Position numbers and translations under genes: made by a program
Notes under the pieces: model-generated
The model's input: only the letters and a program-made list of their open reading frames with translations
Database searches by the model: none
What the model was told of the DNA's origin: nothing
NCBI RefSeq assembly: GCF_030014955.1
Contig: NZ_JAGRPV010000001.1
Coordinates: 1,240,001-1,304,000, forward strand
DNA from: Cohnella hashimotonis
GTDB lineage: Bacteria > Bacillota > Bacilli > Paenibacillales > Paenibacillaceae
Length of the DNA stretch: 64,000 nt
Direction of reading: 5' to 3'
Part shown: positions 16,970 to 25,970 of the stretch, in pieces
How the letters are laid out: each line of letters starts with the position of its first letter
Numbering within the stretch: position 1 is the stretch's first letter

Positions 16970-17992
16970 ATGAAACCGACTACGATATACGATGTCGCCA
17001 GAGAGGCGGGCGTATCGATCGCCTCCGTCTCCAACGCCATCAACGGCAAAGGCAAGATCGGCAAGAAGAAACGCGAGGAAATTTTGAAGGTGATGGAACG
17101 GCTGAACTACCAGCCGAGCGTCATCGCGTCGGCGCTGACCGGCAAGAAGACGTACACGCTGGGTCTGCTCATTCCAGACGTCGCCAACCCGTTTTTCGCG
17201 GAGATCGCGCGGGCGGTCGAGGATATCGCCCATTCGGCGGGGTACAGCGTCATTACGTGCAGCACGGACAATCAGGACGAACGCGTGCTGGCGTATATCC
17301 GGTTATTGGAGCAAAAAAGCGTCGACGGCATTCTGATCGGCACCGGCGGCGGAGCGGATATTTTGGCGCAGCTCGCGGAGAAGCCGCTGCCGACGGTCAC
17401 GATCGCCCGCGAGGTGCAGGGCTTGCCGGTCAGCGGCGTAGCCACCGACGACTTCCGGGGAGCGTCGCTCGCCGCCGCGCATCTGCTCGCGCTCGGCCAC
17501 CGCAGGATGGCGGTGCTTGCAGAAGATTTAAAGGTGAGCAGCAGCCAGGAGCGGGTGCGGGGCTTCCGCTTCTCGTTATTCGAGGCCGGCATCCGGCTCG
17601 AAGACGGCGACATCCTCCCCTGTGCCTCCAGCATCGAAGGCGGCAAGCGAGCCACGATCGAGCTTCTGCGGCGCTCCGATCGGCCGACGGCGCTGTTCTG
17701 CAGCAATGAACTGCTTGCGGTCGGCGCGCTGCAAGCGGCCAGGGAAGCCGGTATCGCCGTACCTACCGGGCTGTCCGTCGTCGGCTACGACAACACGCTG
17801 CTCTCGACGGCGACCAACCCGCTGCTGACGACGATCGCCCAGCCGATCGAGCAGATGGTGAAGCTGGCTTTCGAGCTGCTGATCGGGAACGGGCAAGAGA
17901 GCGCCGGCCTCGTTCCCCAGCGGATCGTCATGCAGCCGGAGCTCGTCGTGCGCGAGTCGACGGCCATGCCGCAAAGGGCGGATCGCGAATAG
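16970..17992 (+). CDS. LacI-family transcriptional regulator
   Basis: The 340-residue repressor-type protein has an N-terminal helix-turn-helix (TIYDVAREAGVSIASVSNAI, residues 5-24) and hinge helix (YQPSVIASAL). A periplasmic-binding-protein-like sugar domain follows (GLLIPDVANPFF near 65, GVATDDFRG near 155, SVVGYDNT near 270). Such proteins bind palindromes with a central CG and release them on binding a sugar or inositol derivative. Two matching 18-bp palindromes with core TTAAGCGCTT lie before the GH38-like gene (18149) and iolD (20559), so I infer that this protein controls both. It is encoded directly upstream in the same direction. The effector is unknown. GTGGGG precedes the ATG. Confidence 0.9.
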   Translation: MKPTTIYDVAREAGVSIASVSNAINGKGKIGKKKREEILKVMERLNYQPSVIASALTGKKTYTLGLLIPDVANPFFAEIARAVEDIAHSAGYSVITCSTDNQDERVLAYIRLLEQKSVDGILIGTGGGADILAQLAEKPLPTVTIAREVQGLPVSGVATDDFRGASLAAAHLLALGHRRMAVLAEDLKVSSSQERVRGFRFSLFEAGIRLEDGDILPCASSIEGGKRATIELLRRSDRPTALFCSNELLAVGALQAAREAGIAVPTGLSVVGYDNTLLSTATNPLLTTIAQPIEQMVKLAFELLIGNGQESAGLVPQRIVMQPELVVRESTAMPQRADRE

Positions 17993-18117
17993 TCATGGGC
18001 GCGGAAGATGGCCCGACCTCCCGCTTAAGGCGGCCGGCCGACTCGCCCATGCGGACGCTGCGATTGACAGTTCGACTGCCCGCTCAAGGCATCCGAAGCC
18101 ATGTCGCTAATTTAGAG

Positions 18118-18166
18118 TTGATAACGGCGGCACTCTTTTTTTAATATTGGGTTAAGCGCTTTACCC
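18118..18166 (+). promoter_or_regulatory. Promoter with LacI-type operator before the GH38-like gene
   Basis: The promoter is TTGATA (18118-18123), 18-bp spacer, TAATAT (18142-18147). The near-perfect palindrome GGGTTAAGCGCTTTACCC (18149-18166) covers the expected start site, a classic repressor position. Its core is identical to that of the operator at 20559. Confidence 0.7.
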
Positions 18167-18226
18167 TTTTGGCGTTTTCGTTTAAAGTAAAGGAAGTCAT
18201 CTTGCGGTTGCAGGGGGAATGCGGCG

Positions 18227-20356
18227 GTGGCGCCAATCGAACGCGTGCATGTCATTTTTAAAACGCATCTGGATATCGGCTTCACCCACTTGGCGGAGCA
18301 AGTCATCCAGCAGTACATGGACGACTATATACCGAAGGCGATCGAACTTGCTGAACAGTTGGAAGCGGCGGGAGGCGCCGAGCGCTTCGTGTGGACGACC
18401 GGCTCCTGGCTGATCCGTCGCTTTCTGGACGAGGCGCGGCCTGAGGACAAGGCGCGCATGGAGCGCGCCATCGCGGCGGGACATATCGCCTGGCACGGCC
18501 TGCCTTTTACAACGCATACGGAACTGATGGATGCCGCGCTGTTCGACGCCGGTCTTGCGATCGGCCGCGAGCTGGACGTACGGTTCGGCAAGCGGACCGT
18601 CGCGGCCAAAATGACGGACGTCCCCGGCCATACGCTTGGCATGGTGCCGCTTATGGCGCGGTCCGGGCTGCGCTACCTGCACCTGGGCGTCAATCCGGCG
18701 TCCAAGCGGCCGGACGTGCCGCGCCTGTTCCGCTGGCAGGCCGACGACGGCTCGGAGATCATCGTCAACTACGCCGGCAATTACGGCGAAGCGGTGGAGG
18801 TCGAGGGACTCGGCGACGCGCTGCTGTTCGCCCATACCGGCGACAACTGCGGACCGCCGGATGCGGAGGAGATTCGCGCGCAGTTCAGCGATATTCAGCA
18901 TCGCTATCCGGGCGCGCAGGTGCTGGCTTCGACGATGGACGCCTTCGCGCTGCAGCTTGAGACCGTACGCGACAAGCTGCCTGTCGTTCGCGAGGAGATC
19001 GGGGACACCTGGATTCACGGCGCGGGCACCGATCCGCTGAAGCTCGCCAGGCTGCGCACGCTGCAGCGGCTGCGGAGCGAGTGGCTGGCGGCCGGCCTGC
19101 TGGGCGCGGACGAGGATGCGTGCCGCACGTTGGACGATGCGCTGCTGCTCACCGCGGAGCATACGTGGGGGCTCGACGTGAAGAAGTGGCTGCCGGATTT
19201 CCGGAATTATACGAAGGCCGACTTCATGGAGGCGCGCCGCCGGGACATCGTCGATCCGCACAACCAGCCCGCGAAGTTCGCCTACATCGGCGCGTTCGCC
19301 ATGGACGAATTCGACAAGCATTCGGCGGGGCTGTTCGAAGGGGAGGAGAGCGTGCGGTCGTACGCCATGATCGAGCGCTCGTGGGCGGAGCAGCGCGCGT
19401 ATGCGGAGAAGGCGGCCCGGGCGCTGCCTCCGACGCTGCGGGCAGAGGCCGAGAGGGCGTTCGCCGAGCTGGCGCCGCGCCGTACGGATACGGCAGCCGG
19501 CTTCGCCGAACGACGCCCGCACGAGCGCTACAAAAGCGGCGGATTCGAGCTCTCTTTTGCGGACGACGGATCGCTCTCGCACCTGGCGGATCGCGCCGGA
19601 AAGCAGTGGATCGCCGAAGGCGAGGGCGGCGGAATCGGCGGCTACGTGTACGAGACGTTCGGCACGGACAGCTACGGTCATTATTTTCGTACGTACATGC
19701 AGAATCTGCCGGTCACCCATCCGTGGGCCGACGCCGACTTCGGCAAACCCGGCTTCGAGTTCGTCCGTCCGCTGCCGAGCTACCGGGCCTATCGGCCGAC
19801 GCTGGTCGACATCAAGCATGCGGCGGATGCGTCGGGAGAACGTTACGTGCTGCGCCTGCGCATGTCCGAGGAATCGTGGACGCTGTACGGCGCGCCGCGC
19901 GAGCTGGAGCTGACATATGTTTTCGGCAGGGGCGACGGGGACGAGATCGGCCTGACGCTGCAATGGTTCGGCAAGGACGCGAACCGGCTGCCCGAGGCGA
20001 GCTGGCTCGGCTGCGGCCTCCAGGTCGGCAATCCGAACCGCTGGACGATGGATAAAATGGGCAGCGCCGTGTCGCCGCTGCAGGTCGTGCAAGGCGGCAA
20101 CCGCAATCTGCATGCCGTAGGGACCGGCGTGAGCTACCGGGGCGCGGACGGCGAAGCGGACATCGTGACGCTGGACGCCGCGCTGGCGGCCCCGGGCGAG
20201 CGGCGTTTGCTCCGCTTCGATGGCACGTTCGCGCCGCTGGACGGCGGCTGGCATTTTAACCTGCACAACAACATCTGGGGCACGAACTTCCCGATGTGGT
20301 ACGGGGAAGACGGGAAGTTCCGCTTCCGGCTGAAGCTGCGTTCCAATTCGATCTAA
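18227..20356 (+). CDS. GH38-like glycoside hydrolase (DUF5054-type)
   Basis: The 709-residue protein starts HVIFKTHLDIGFTH, with the HxD zinc-ligand pattern of the GH38 alpha-mannosidase fold. It continues with WHGLPFTTHTELMD (near residues 85-100) and TDVPGHT (near 129), which fill the places of the other metal and catalytic residues. The C-terminal part (about 430-709) is beta-rich, as in the family. This resembles the DUF5054 branch, whose substrate is not established. The start is a GTG at 18227 with AGGGGGA upstream; no ATG fits this frame. There is no signal peptide, so it is probably cytosolic. The LacI-type operator just upstream ties it to the iol operon. Confidence 0.75.
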   Translation: MAPIERVHVIFKTHLDIGFTHLAEQVIQQYMDDYIPKAIELAEQLEAAGGAERFVWTTGSWLIRRFLDEARPEDKARMERAIAAGHIAWHGLPFTTHTELMDAALFDAGLAIGRELDVRFGKRTVAAKMTDVPGHTLGMVPLMARSGLRYLHLGVNPASKRPDVPRLFRWQADDGSEIIVNYAGNYGEAVEVEGLGDALLFAHTGDNCGPPDAEEIRAQFSDIQHRYPGAQVLASTMDAFALQLETVRDKLPVVREEIGDTWIHGAGTDPLKLARLRTLQRLRSEWLAAGLLGADEDACRTLDDALLLTAEHTWGLDVKKWLPDFRNYTKADFMEARRRDIVDPHNQPAKFAYIGAFAMDEFDKHSAGLFEGEESVRSYAMIERSWAEQRAYAEKAARALPPTLRAEAERAFAELAPRRTDTAAGFAERRPHERYKSGGFELSFADDGSLSHLADRAGKQWIAEGEGGGIGGYVYETFGTDSYGHYFRTYMQNLPVTHPWADADFGKPGFEFVRPLPSYRAYRPTLVDIKHAADASGERYVLRLRMSEESWTLYGAPRELELTYVFGRGDGDEIGLTLQWFGKDANRLPEASWLGCGLQVGNPNRWTMDKMGSAVSPLQVVQGGNRNLHAVGTGVSYRGADGEADIVTLDAALAAPGERRLLRFDGTFAPLDGGWHFNLHNNIWGTNFPMWYGEDGKFRFRLKLRSNSI

Positions 20357-20400
20357 TCGAACCGGGCCGGTCGAGGCTGGCATTCGAGGTTAACAGGGAT

Positions 20401-20489
20401 TTGAGTTGGAACTAGAATTTGAGGTTGAATTAGAATTTGAGTTCGAATTAGATTTTGAGGTCGAATTAGAATCTGGAGTCGAATAGAAG
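20401..20489 (+). repeat. 18-bp tandem repeat, five units
   Basis: Units such as TTGAGGTTGAATTAGAAT repeat every 18 bp (starts 20401, 20419, 20437, 20455, 20473), AT-rich in a GC-rich setting, between the GH38-like gene and iolD. There is no start codon to make it a gene. Confidence 0.85.
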
Positions 20490-20558
20490 ATAGATGGTTG
20501 CGGAATGGCGGCGCAGCGGGATCGGATCCGATTGCGCGAGCCGTTTTTACCGCCGAAA

Positions 20559-20576
20559 GGATTAAGCGCTTAATCC
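20559..20576 (+). promoter_or_regulatory. Perfect palindromic LacI-type operator before iolD
   Basis: GGATTAAGCGCTTAATCC is a perfect 18-bp palindrome, 27 bp before the iolD start. It shares the TTAAGCGCTT core with 18149-18166. I could not place a confident -35/-10 pair here. Confidence 0.75.
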
Positions 20577-20602
20577 CATTAATCGATTGGAGGACCTGGC
20601 AA

Positions 20603-22468
20603 ATGGAAACGATCCGACTAACGATGGCGCAGGCGCTGCTCCGGTTTCTGGACGCGCAGTACATGAGCGAGGACGGCGTCGAGACGAAGTTCGTGGCGGG
20701 TGTCATGGGAATCTTCGGGCATGGCAACGTAACGGGCATCGGCGAAGCGCTCGAGCGGAGTCCGGGCAGCCTGACCTACGTGCAGGGCAAAAACGAACAG
20801 GGCATGGCCCATGCCGCGACCGCATACGCCAAGCAGAAAAACCGCAAGCAAATCTACGCCTGTACGTCCTCGATCGGACCGGGCGCGCTCAACATGGTGA
20901 CGGCGGCCGGCACCGCCACCGTCAACCGGATTCCGCTGCTGCTGCTGCCGGGCGACAACTTCGCGTCCCGCCAGCCCGATCCGGTGCTGCAGCAGATCGA
21001 GGCGCCGGGCGACTACACCTTGTCCGCCACGGACTGCTTCAAGCCTGTCAGCCGCTACTGGGACCGGATCGTCCGGCCGGAGCAGCTCATGAGCGCGGCG
21101 CTGAACGCGATGCGCGTATTGACGGACCCGGCGGAGACGGGCGCCGTGACGCTCGCGCTGCCGCAGGACGTGCAGGCCGAGGCGTACGATTACCCGGCCT
21201 CCTTTTTCGCCAAGCGCGTCCATTACCGCGACCGCACCCTGCCTGCCGCCGAGGCGATCGAGCGCTGCGTTCGCCTCGCTGCCGCGGCCAAGCGGCCGCT
21301 CATCGTGGCCGGCGGCGGCGTCCGCTATTCCGGCGCGTCCGAAGCGCTCGCGGCCTTCGCGGATGCCTTCGGCATTCCGGTCGCCGAGACGCAGGCGGGA
21401 CGCGGCGCCCTGCACTGGAGCCATCCGCTGAACGTTGGCGGCATCGGCGTGACGGGCGGGCTCGCGGCGAACCGGCTGGCGAAGGAGGCGGACCTGATCA
21501 TCGGCATCGGCACCCGTTACTCCGACTTTACGACCGCTTCAAAGTCCGCGTTCGCCCGCGAAGGCGCAGTCTTCCTCAATATCAACGTCAGCGGCATGGA
21601 CGCCGCCAAGCTGGAGGGCACGGCCTGGATCGGCGACGCGAAGGCGGCGCTCGAGGCGCTGCACGAGCGTCTGTTCGCGCTCGGCTACCGCACGGCGTAC
21701 GGGGCGAATGAGATCGCCGATATCCGCGCGCTATGGAACGCCGAGATCGACCGTCTGTACGCGCTCGAGCGCGAGGACGGCCTGGCGCAGACGCGCGCGC
21801 TCGGCGTAGTTAACGAGACGATCGGCGACGAAGCCGTCATCGTCTGTGCGGCCGGCAGCCTGCCCGGCGACCTGCAGCGGCTGTGGCGGACCGGCACGCC
21901 GGACGGCTACCACCTCGAATACGGCTTTTCGTGCATGGGCTACGAGGTGAGCGGCGCCTTCGGCGCGGCGCTCGCCGCGCCGGACCGCGACGTTTACGCG
22001 TTTGTCGGCGACGGCAGCTACCTGATGCTGCACTCCGAGCTCGTCACCAGCCTGCAGGAGGGCCGCAAGTTCACGATCCTGCTGTTCGACAACCACGGCT
22101 TCCAATGTATCCACAATCTGCAGCGCGGACACGGCAGCGACGGCTTCGGCAACGAATTCCGTTACCGCGAGCCGTCTTCTTCCCGCTACACCGGCGCCTA
22201 TATGCCGATGGACTTCGCGGCGCACGCCCGCAGCCTGGGGGCGGCGGCTTACAAGGCCGACTCGGCCGAGACGCTCCGCGAAGCGCTCCTTCGCGCCCGG
22301 GAAGAGTCGGTCACGACGCTCATCGAGATCGCGGTGCTGCCCGGCACGAACACGGACGGGTACGAGTCGTGGTGGAACGTAGGCGTGCCGGAGGTTTCGG
22401 CGGGCGAGCGCGTCGTCGAGGCACATGCCGCCATGAAGCGGAAGATCGGCGAAGCCAGACCTTATTAG
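20603..22468 (+). CDS. iolD: 3D-(3,5/4)-trihydroxycyclohexane-1,2-dione hydrolase
   Basis: The 621-residue thiamine-diphosphate enzyme opens the inositol operon. IolD hydrolyses the cyclic dione made from 2-keto-myo-inositol to 5-deoxy-glucuronate, opening the ring. The N-terminal ThDP-binding domain has the catalytic-Glu region (KNEQGMAHAATAYAK near 64-78). A central domain follows (near 200-350), and the C-terminal ThDP motif GDGSYLMLHSEL...DNHGFQ is near residues 470-500. I chose the ATG at 20603 with TTGGAGGA upstream; the open frame extends 35 codons further but through the operator, so it is not coding there. It is followed at 12 bp by iolE. Confidence 0.92.
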   Translation: METIRLTMAQALLRFLDAQYMSEDGVETKFVAGVMGIFGHGNVTGIGEALERSPGSLTYVQGKNEQGMAHAATAYAKQKNRKQIYACTSSIGPGALNMVTAAGTATVNRIPLLLLPGDNFASRQPDPVLQQIEAPGDYTLSATDCFKPVSRYWDRIVRPEQLMSAALNAMRVLTDPAETGAVTLALPQDVQAEAYDYPASFFAKRVHYRDRTLPAAEAIERCVRLAAAAKRPLIVAGGGVRYSGASEALAAFADAFGIPVAETQAGRGALHWSHPLNVGGIGVTGGLAANRLAKEADLIIGIGTRYSDFTTASKSAFAREGAVFLNINVSGMDAAKLEGTAWIGDAKAALEALHERLFALGYRTAYGANEIADIRALWNAEIDRLYALEREDGLAQTRALGVVNETIGDEAVIVCAAGSLPGDLQRLWRTGTPDGYHLEYGFSCMGYEVSGAFGAALAAPDRDVYAFVGDGSYLMLHSELVTSLQEGRKFTILLFDNHGFQCIHNLQRGHGSDGFGNEFRYREPSSSRYTGAYMPMDFAAHARSLGAAAYKADSAETLREALLRAREESVTTLIEIAVLPGTNTDGYESWWNVGVPEVSAGERVVEAHAAMKRKIGEARPY

Positions 22469-22480
22469 GAGGGACTTTCA

Positions 22481-23401
22481 GTGAGCGATTTTCCTTGGAA
22501 AACGGGCATTCATCCGATCAACTGGGTCGGCGAGGACGTACGGGAGCATGGCGAAGATACGACCTGCGAGCAAATTTTGGACGATATCGCGGCATTGGGG
22601 CTGACCGGCACCGAGATGGGCCGCAAGTTCCCGGAGGACCGCGCGGGGCTGCGCAAGCTGCTGGACGCGCGGGGCATCCGCCTCGTCTCCCGCTGGAAAT
22701 CGGTGCTGCTTAGCGATCCCGCATACCGCGAGCAAGAGCTGGCCGATTACCGGAAGCACGCCGCGTTTTTGCGCGATATGGGCAGTACGGTCATCAGCAC
22801 CTGCGAAGTCGGGGGTTCGCTGCATTTCGATCCGCGGCGCACGCCGAACGAGCGCGAAGTGATCCGACTTGACGAGGACGGCTGGCGCCATCTGGCCGAA
22901 GGACTGAACGAGGCCGGACGGATCGCGCGCGAGCTCGGACTCAAGCTGACCTATCATCATCACGGCGGCACCGCGGTCGAGACGCCCGGGGAGATCGACC
23001 GGTTGATGGAAATGACCGACCCGGAAGCCGTGTTTCTGCTCTACGATACGGGGCACGCGTTATACGGCGGAGCGGACCCGCTGGCGCTGCTGCGCAAGCA
23101 TTTCGACCGCATCGCCTACGTTCATCTGAAAGACGTGCGTCTGAGCGAGCTTGAGAGGGCGCGCGCGGACGGCGTCGACTTCGTCACCTGCATCCGCAGA
23201 GGCGTATTCACCGTGCCGGGCGACGGGGACATCGACTTCGGCCCGATCGTGCGGGAGCTGCGGACGCGCGGCTACGACGGCTGGGCGATGCTCGAGGGCG
23301 AGCAGGATCCGGCGGCGCATCCGCCGCGCGAGTACGCGGCAAGGGCGCTTGCTTACCTGACGGCGCTGAAGGACGAACAGGAGAAGGAGGAGCGGAGATG
23401 A
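22481..23401 (+). CDS. iolE: Inosose dehydratase (2-keto-myo-inositol dehydratase)
   Basis: The 306-residue TIM-barrel protein of the xylose-isomerase-like/AP-endonuclease superfamily begins GIHPINWVGED, typical of IolE. It keeps the metal-site segments LTYHHHGGT (near 165), YDTGHALYGG (near 190) and VHLKDVR (near 210). IolE removes water from 2-keto-myo-inositol to give the dione used by IolD. Translation starts at a GTG behind AGGAGGGAC. Its last bases overlap the iolC start (ATGA), so the two are coupled. Length is close to the usual 297-300 residues. Confidence 0.9.
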   Translation: MSDFPWKTGIHPINWVGEDVREHGEDTTCEQILDDIAALGLTGTEMGRKFPEDRAGLRKLLDARGIRLVSRWKSVLLSDPAYREQELADYRKHAAFLRDMGSTVISTCEVGGSLHFDPRRTPNEREVIRLDEDGWRHLAEGLNEAGRIARELGLKLTYHHHGGTAVETPGEIDRLMEMTDPEAVFLLYDTGHALYGGADPLALLRKHFDRIAYVHLKDVRLSELERARADGVDFVTCIRRGVFTVPGDGDIDFGPIVRELRTRGYDGWAMLEGEQDPAAHPPREYAARALAYLTALKDEQEKEERR

Positions 23402-24456
23402 GCATGGAAAACGGCCGCAGCATAAACGTAAAAACGGGCCAGGCGAGCGGGGGATTGACCTTGCCGGAAGGCCGCGACTTCGATCTGATAGCGCTCGGCC
23501 GCCTGTGCATCGATCTGAACGCGAACGAAATCAACCGTCCGATGGAGGAGACGCTCACCTTTACCAAGTATGTCGGCGGCTCTCCGGCCAATATCGCGAT
23601 CGGCGCGAGCCGGCTCGGACTCCGGACGGCGTTCATCGGCAAGCTGGCGGACGACCAGATGGGCCGCTTCATCGAGGGTTATCTGCGCCGCGACGGCATC
23701 GATACGCGGGGCGTGTCGACCGACCGGACGGGCGCGGTGACCGGACTCGCTTTTACCGAGATCAAGAGCCCTTCCGACTGCAGCATCCTGATGTACCGGG
23801 ACAACGTCGCGGACCTTCTGCTCTCGCCGTCCGAAGTGAGCGAGGAGCTGATCGCGCGCAGCCGGCTGCTGCTCCTGTCGGGCACGGCACTGGCCGCAAG
23901 TCCGTCCCGCGAGGCGGCGCTGCTCGCGCTGACCTATGCGCGCAGGCATGGCACCGCCGTCGCTTTCGATATCGATTACCGCCCTTATACGTGGAAGTCT
24001 CCGGAAGAGACGGCCGTTTATTACAATCTTGCCGCCGAGAAAAGCGACATCATCGTCGGCACGCGCGAGGAATTCGACAGCATGGAGCGCTTCGAGCATA
24101 ACCCGGACCGCAGCGACGCGTTTACGGCGTCCAAATGGTTCGGCCATGCGGCGGGCCTCGTCATCGTCAAGCACGGCAAAGCGGGCTCCGTCGCTTATAC
24201 CCGGGACGGCGGCGAGCACCGGGCCGTCTCTTATCCCGCGAATGTCATCAAGACGTTCGGCGCCGGAGATTCTTACGCAGCGGGCTTCCTGTACGGCCTG
24301 CTGTCCGGCTGGGCGGTCGACCGCAGCATGTCGTTCGGCAGCGCCGCCGCCAGCATCGTCGTCTCCAGCCACAGCTGCTCCGACGCGATGCCGACGGTGC
24401 GGCAGGTCGAGGAATATATCGCGCGCTGCGAGCGCGGAGAGATCGTCGCGAATTGA
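23398..24456 (+). CDS. iolC: 5-dehydro-2-deoxygluconokinase
   Basis: The 352-residue PfkB-family kinase has the glycine-rich sugar-binding signature YVGGSPANIAIGASRLG (near residue 58) and the C-terminal ATP/catalytic motif FGAGDSYAAGF (near 285), with the base Asp in GAGD. It phosphorylates 2-deoxy-5-keto-gluconate in the inositol pathway. The first 25 residues (MSMENGRSINVKTGQ...) extend beyond the usual start and may be partly non-conserved. It overlaps iolE by 4 bp, with GGAGGAGCGGAG upstream. The aldolase that would use its product (IolJ) is not encoded in this window. Confidence 0.9.
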   Translation: MSMENGRSINVKTGQASGGLTLPEGRDFDLIALGRLCIDLNANEINRPMEETLTFTKYVGGSPANIAIGASRLGLRTAFIGKLADDQMGRFIEGYLRRDGIDTRGVSTDRTGAVTGLAFTEIKSPSDCSILMYRDNVADLLLSPSEVSEELIARSRLLLLSGTALAASPSREAALLALTYARRHGTAVAFDIDYRPYTWKSPEETAVYYNLAAEKSDIIVGTREEFDSMERFEHNPDRSDAFTASKWFGHAAGLVIVKHGKAGSVAYTRDGGEHRAVSYPANVIKTFGAGDSYAAGFLYGLLSGWAVDRSMSFGSAAASIVVSSHSCSDAMPTVRQVEEYIARCERGEIVAN

Positions 24457-24494
24457 CCGTCCAATCCAAATGACGCAGAAAAGAGGAATCGCAT

Positions 24495-25940
24495 ATGGCA
24501 AACACGCTAAAAAACTGGATCGCGGGCGAATGGGTCGAGGCACTGGGCGAAGGAACGGAGACGGTCGTCAATCCCGCGAACGGCGAGGTGCTGGCGCATG
24601 TCCCGCTGTCTTCGCGCGAGGACGTGGACCGCGCGGTCGCCGCAGCGGAAGCCGCCTTCAAGGAATGGAGCCGGACGCCTGTGCCGAAGCGCGCGCGCAT
24701 CCTTTTCAAATACCAGCAGCTGCTGGTCGAAAACTGGGAGGAGCTCGCACGGCTCGTGACGCTCGAAAACGGCAAAAGTTACGCCGAAGCGCACGGCGAG
24801 GTGCTGCGCGGCATCGAATGCGTCGAATTCGCGGCAGGCGCGCCTTCACTCATGATGGGCAAGCAGCTGCCCGACATCGCGACAAATCTTGAATCGGGCA
24901 TGTACCGTTACCCGATCGGCGTCGTAGGGGGCATCACGCCGTTCAACTTTCCGATGATGGTGCCCTGCTGGATGTTCCCGCTGGCCATCGCTTGCGGCAA
25001 TGCCTTCGTGCTCAAGCCGTCGGAGCGCACGCCGCTGCTCGCGAACCGGCTCGCCGAATTGTTCCATGAGGCCGGCCTGCCGGCTGGCGTCCTGAACCTC
25101 GTGCATGGCGCGCGCGACGTGGTGAACGGCATTTTGGAGCACCCGGGCATCCGCGCGATCTCCTTCGTCGGCTCACAGCCGGTCGCCGAGTACGTATACA
25201 AGACCGGCGCCGCGCACGGCAAACGGGTCCAGGCGCTCGCGGGCGCCAAAAACCATTCGATCGTCCTGCCCGACGCCGACCTGGACCTCGCGATCAAGGA
25301 GATCGTAAGCGCGGCCTTCGGCTCGGCCGGCGAGCGCTGCATGGCCTGCGCGGTCGTCGTCGCGGTCGGCGGCATCGGCGACGAGCTCGTGCGGCGCCTG
25401 CGCGAGGCGGCCGATAAGTTGAATATTGGCGACGGCTCGAAGCCTGGCGTGTTCCTGGGACCGGTCATCCGCGATTCGCACAAGGCGCGCACGGTCGGCT
25501 ATATCGAGTCCGGCGAGCGCGAGGGCGCGGAGCTGGTGCGCGACGGCCGCCAAGACGAAGCGGCCCGTGGCGAAGGCTATTTCGTCGGCCCGACGATCTT
25601 CGACCGGGTGGGCACGGACATGGCGATCTGGCGGGACGAGATTTTCGCGCCGGTGCTGTCCGTCATGCGGGCCGATACGTTGGAAGCGGCGATCGACATC
25701 GCCAATGCATCCGAGCTAGCGAACGGCGCGTGCCTGTTTACCGCGAGCGGATCGAGCGTGCGGCAATTCCGCGAAACGATCGATGCGGGCATGCTCGGCA
25801 TCAATCTGGGCGTGCCGGCGCCGATGGCGTTTTTCCCCTTCTCCGGCTTCAAGAAGTCGTTCTACGGCGATCTGCATGCCAATGGCGGCGACGGCGTCGA
25901 GTTCTATACGCGCAAAAAGATGGTTACGGCGCGCTGGTAA
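24495..25940 (+). CDS. iolA: Methylmalonate/malonate-semialdehyde dehydrogenase (acylating)
   Basis: The 481-residue aldehyde dehydrogenase matches the MmsA/IolA group. It has a [15 protein letters not shown] segment near residue 145 and KPSERTP near 175 for NAD. The catalytic cysteine lies in [10 protein letters not shown] near residue 283, and the C-terminal [12 protein letters not shown] is typical of the group. It converts malonate semialdehyde, the end product of inositol breakdown, to acetyl-CoA with NAD and CoA. It sits 38 bp after iolC in the operon. Length is close to the 480-490 of the family. Confidence 0.92.
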   Translation: MANTLKNWIAGEWVEALGEGTETVVNPANGEVLAHVPLSSREDVDRAVAAAEAAFKEWSRTPVPKRARILFKYQQLLVENWEELARLVTLENGKSYAEAHGEVLRGIECVEFAAGAPSLMMGKQLPDIATNLESGMYRYPIGVVGGITPFNFPMMVPCWMFPLAIACGNAFVLKPSERTPLLANRLAELFHEAGLPAGVLNLVHGARDVVNGILEHPGIRAISFVGSQPVAEYVYKTGAAHGKRVQALAGAKNHSIVLPDADLDLAIKEIVSAAFGSAGERCMACAVVVAVGGIGDELVRRLREAADKLNIGDGSKPGVFLGPVIRDSHKARTVGYIESGEREGAELVRDGRQDEAARGEGYFVGPTIFDRVGTDMAIWRDEIFAPVLSVMRADTLEAAIDIANASELANGACLFTASGSSVRQFRETIDAGMLGINLGVPAPMAFFPFSGFKKSFYGDLHANGGDGVEFYTRKKMVTARW

Positions 25941-25970
25941 TCCATATCTACTGACGAAAGGCGATGCGGC

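Noticed and set aside
17995..18050. Long imperfect inverted repeat after the LacI-type gene as a terminator
   Set aside because: ATGGGCG and CGCCCAT can pair, but the loop is long and there is no T tail.
20498..20602. Extended start of iolD at 20498
   Set aside because: The extension would code through the palindromic operator, and a strong ribosome site sits before ATG 20603.
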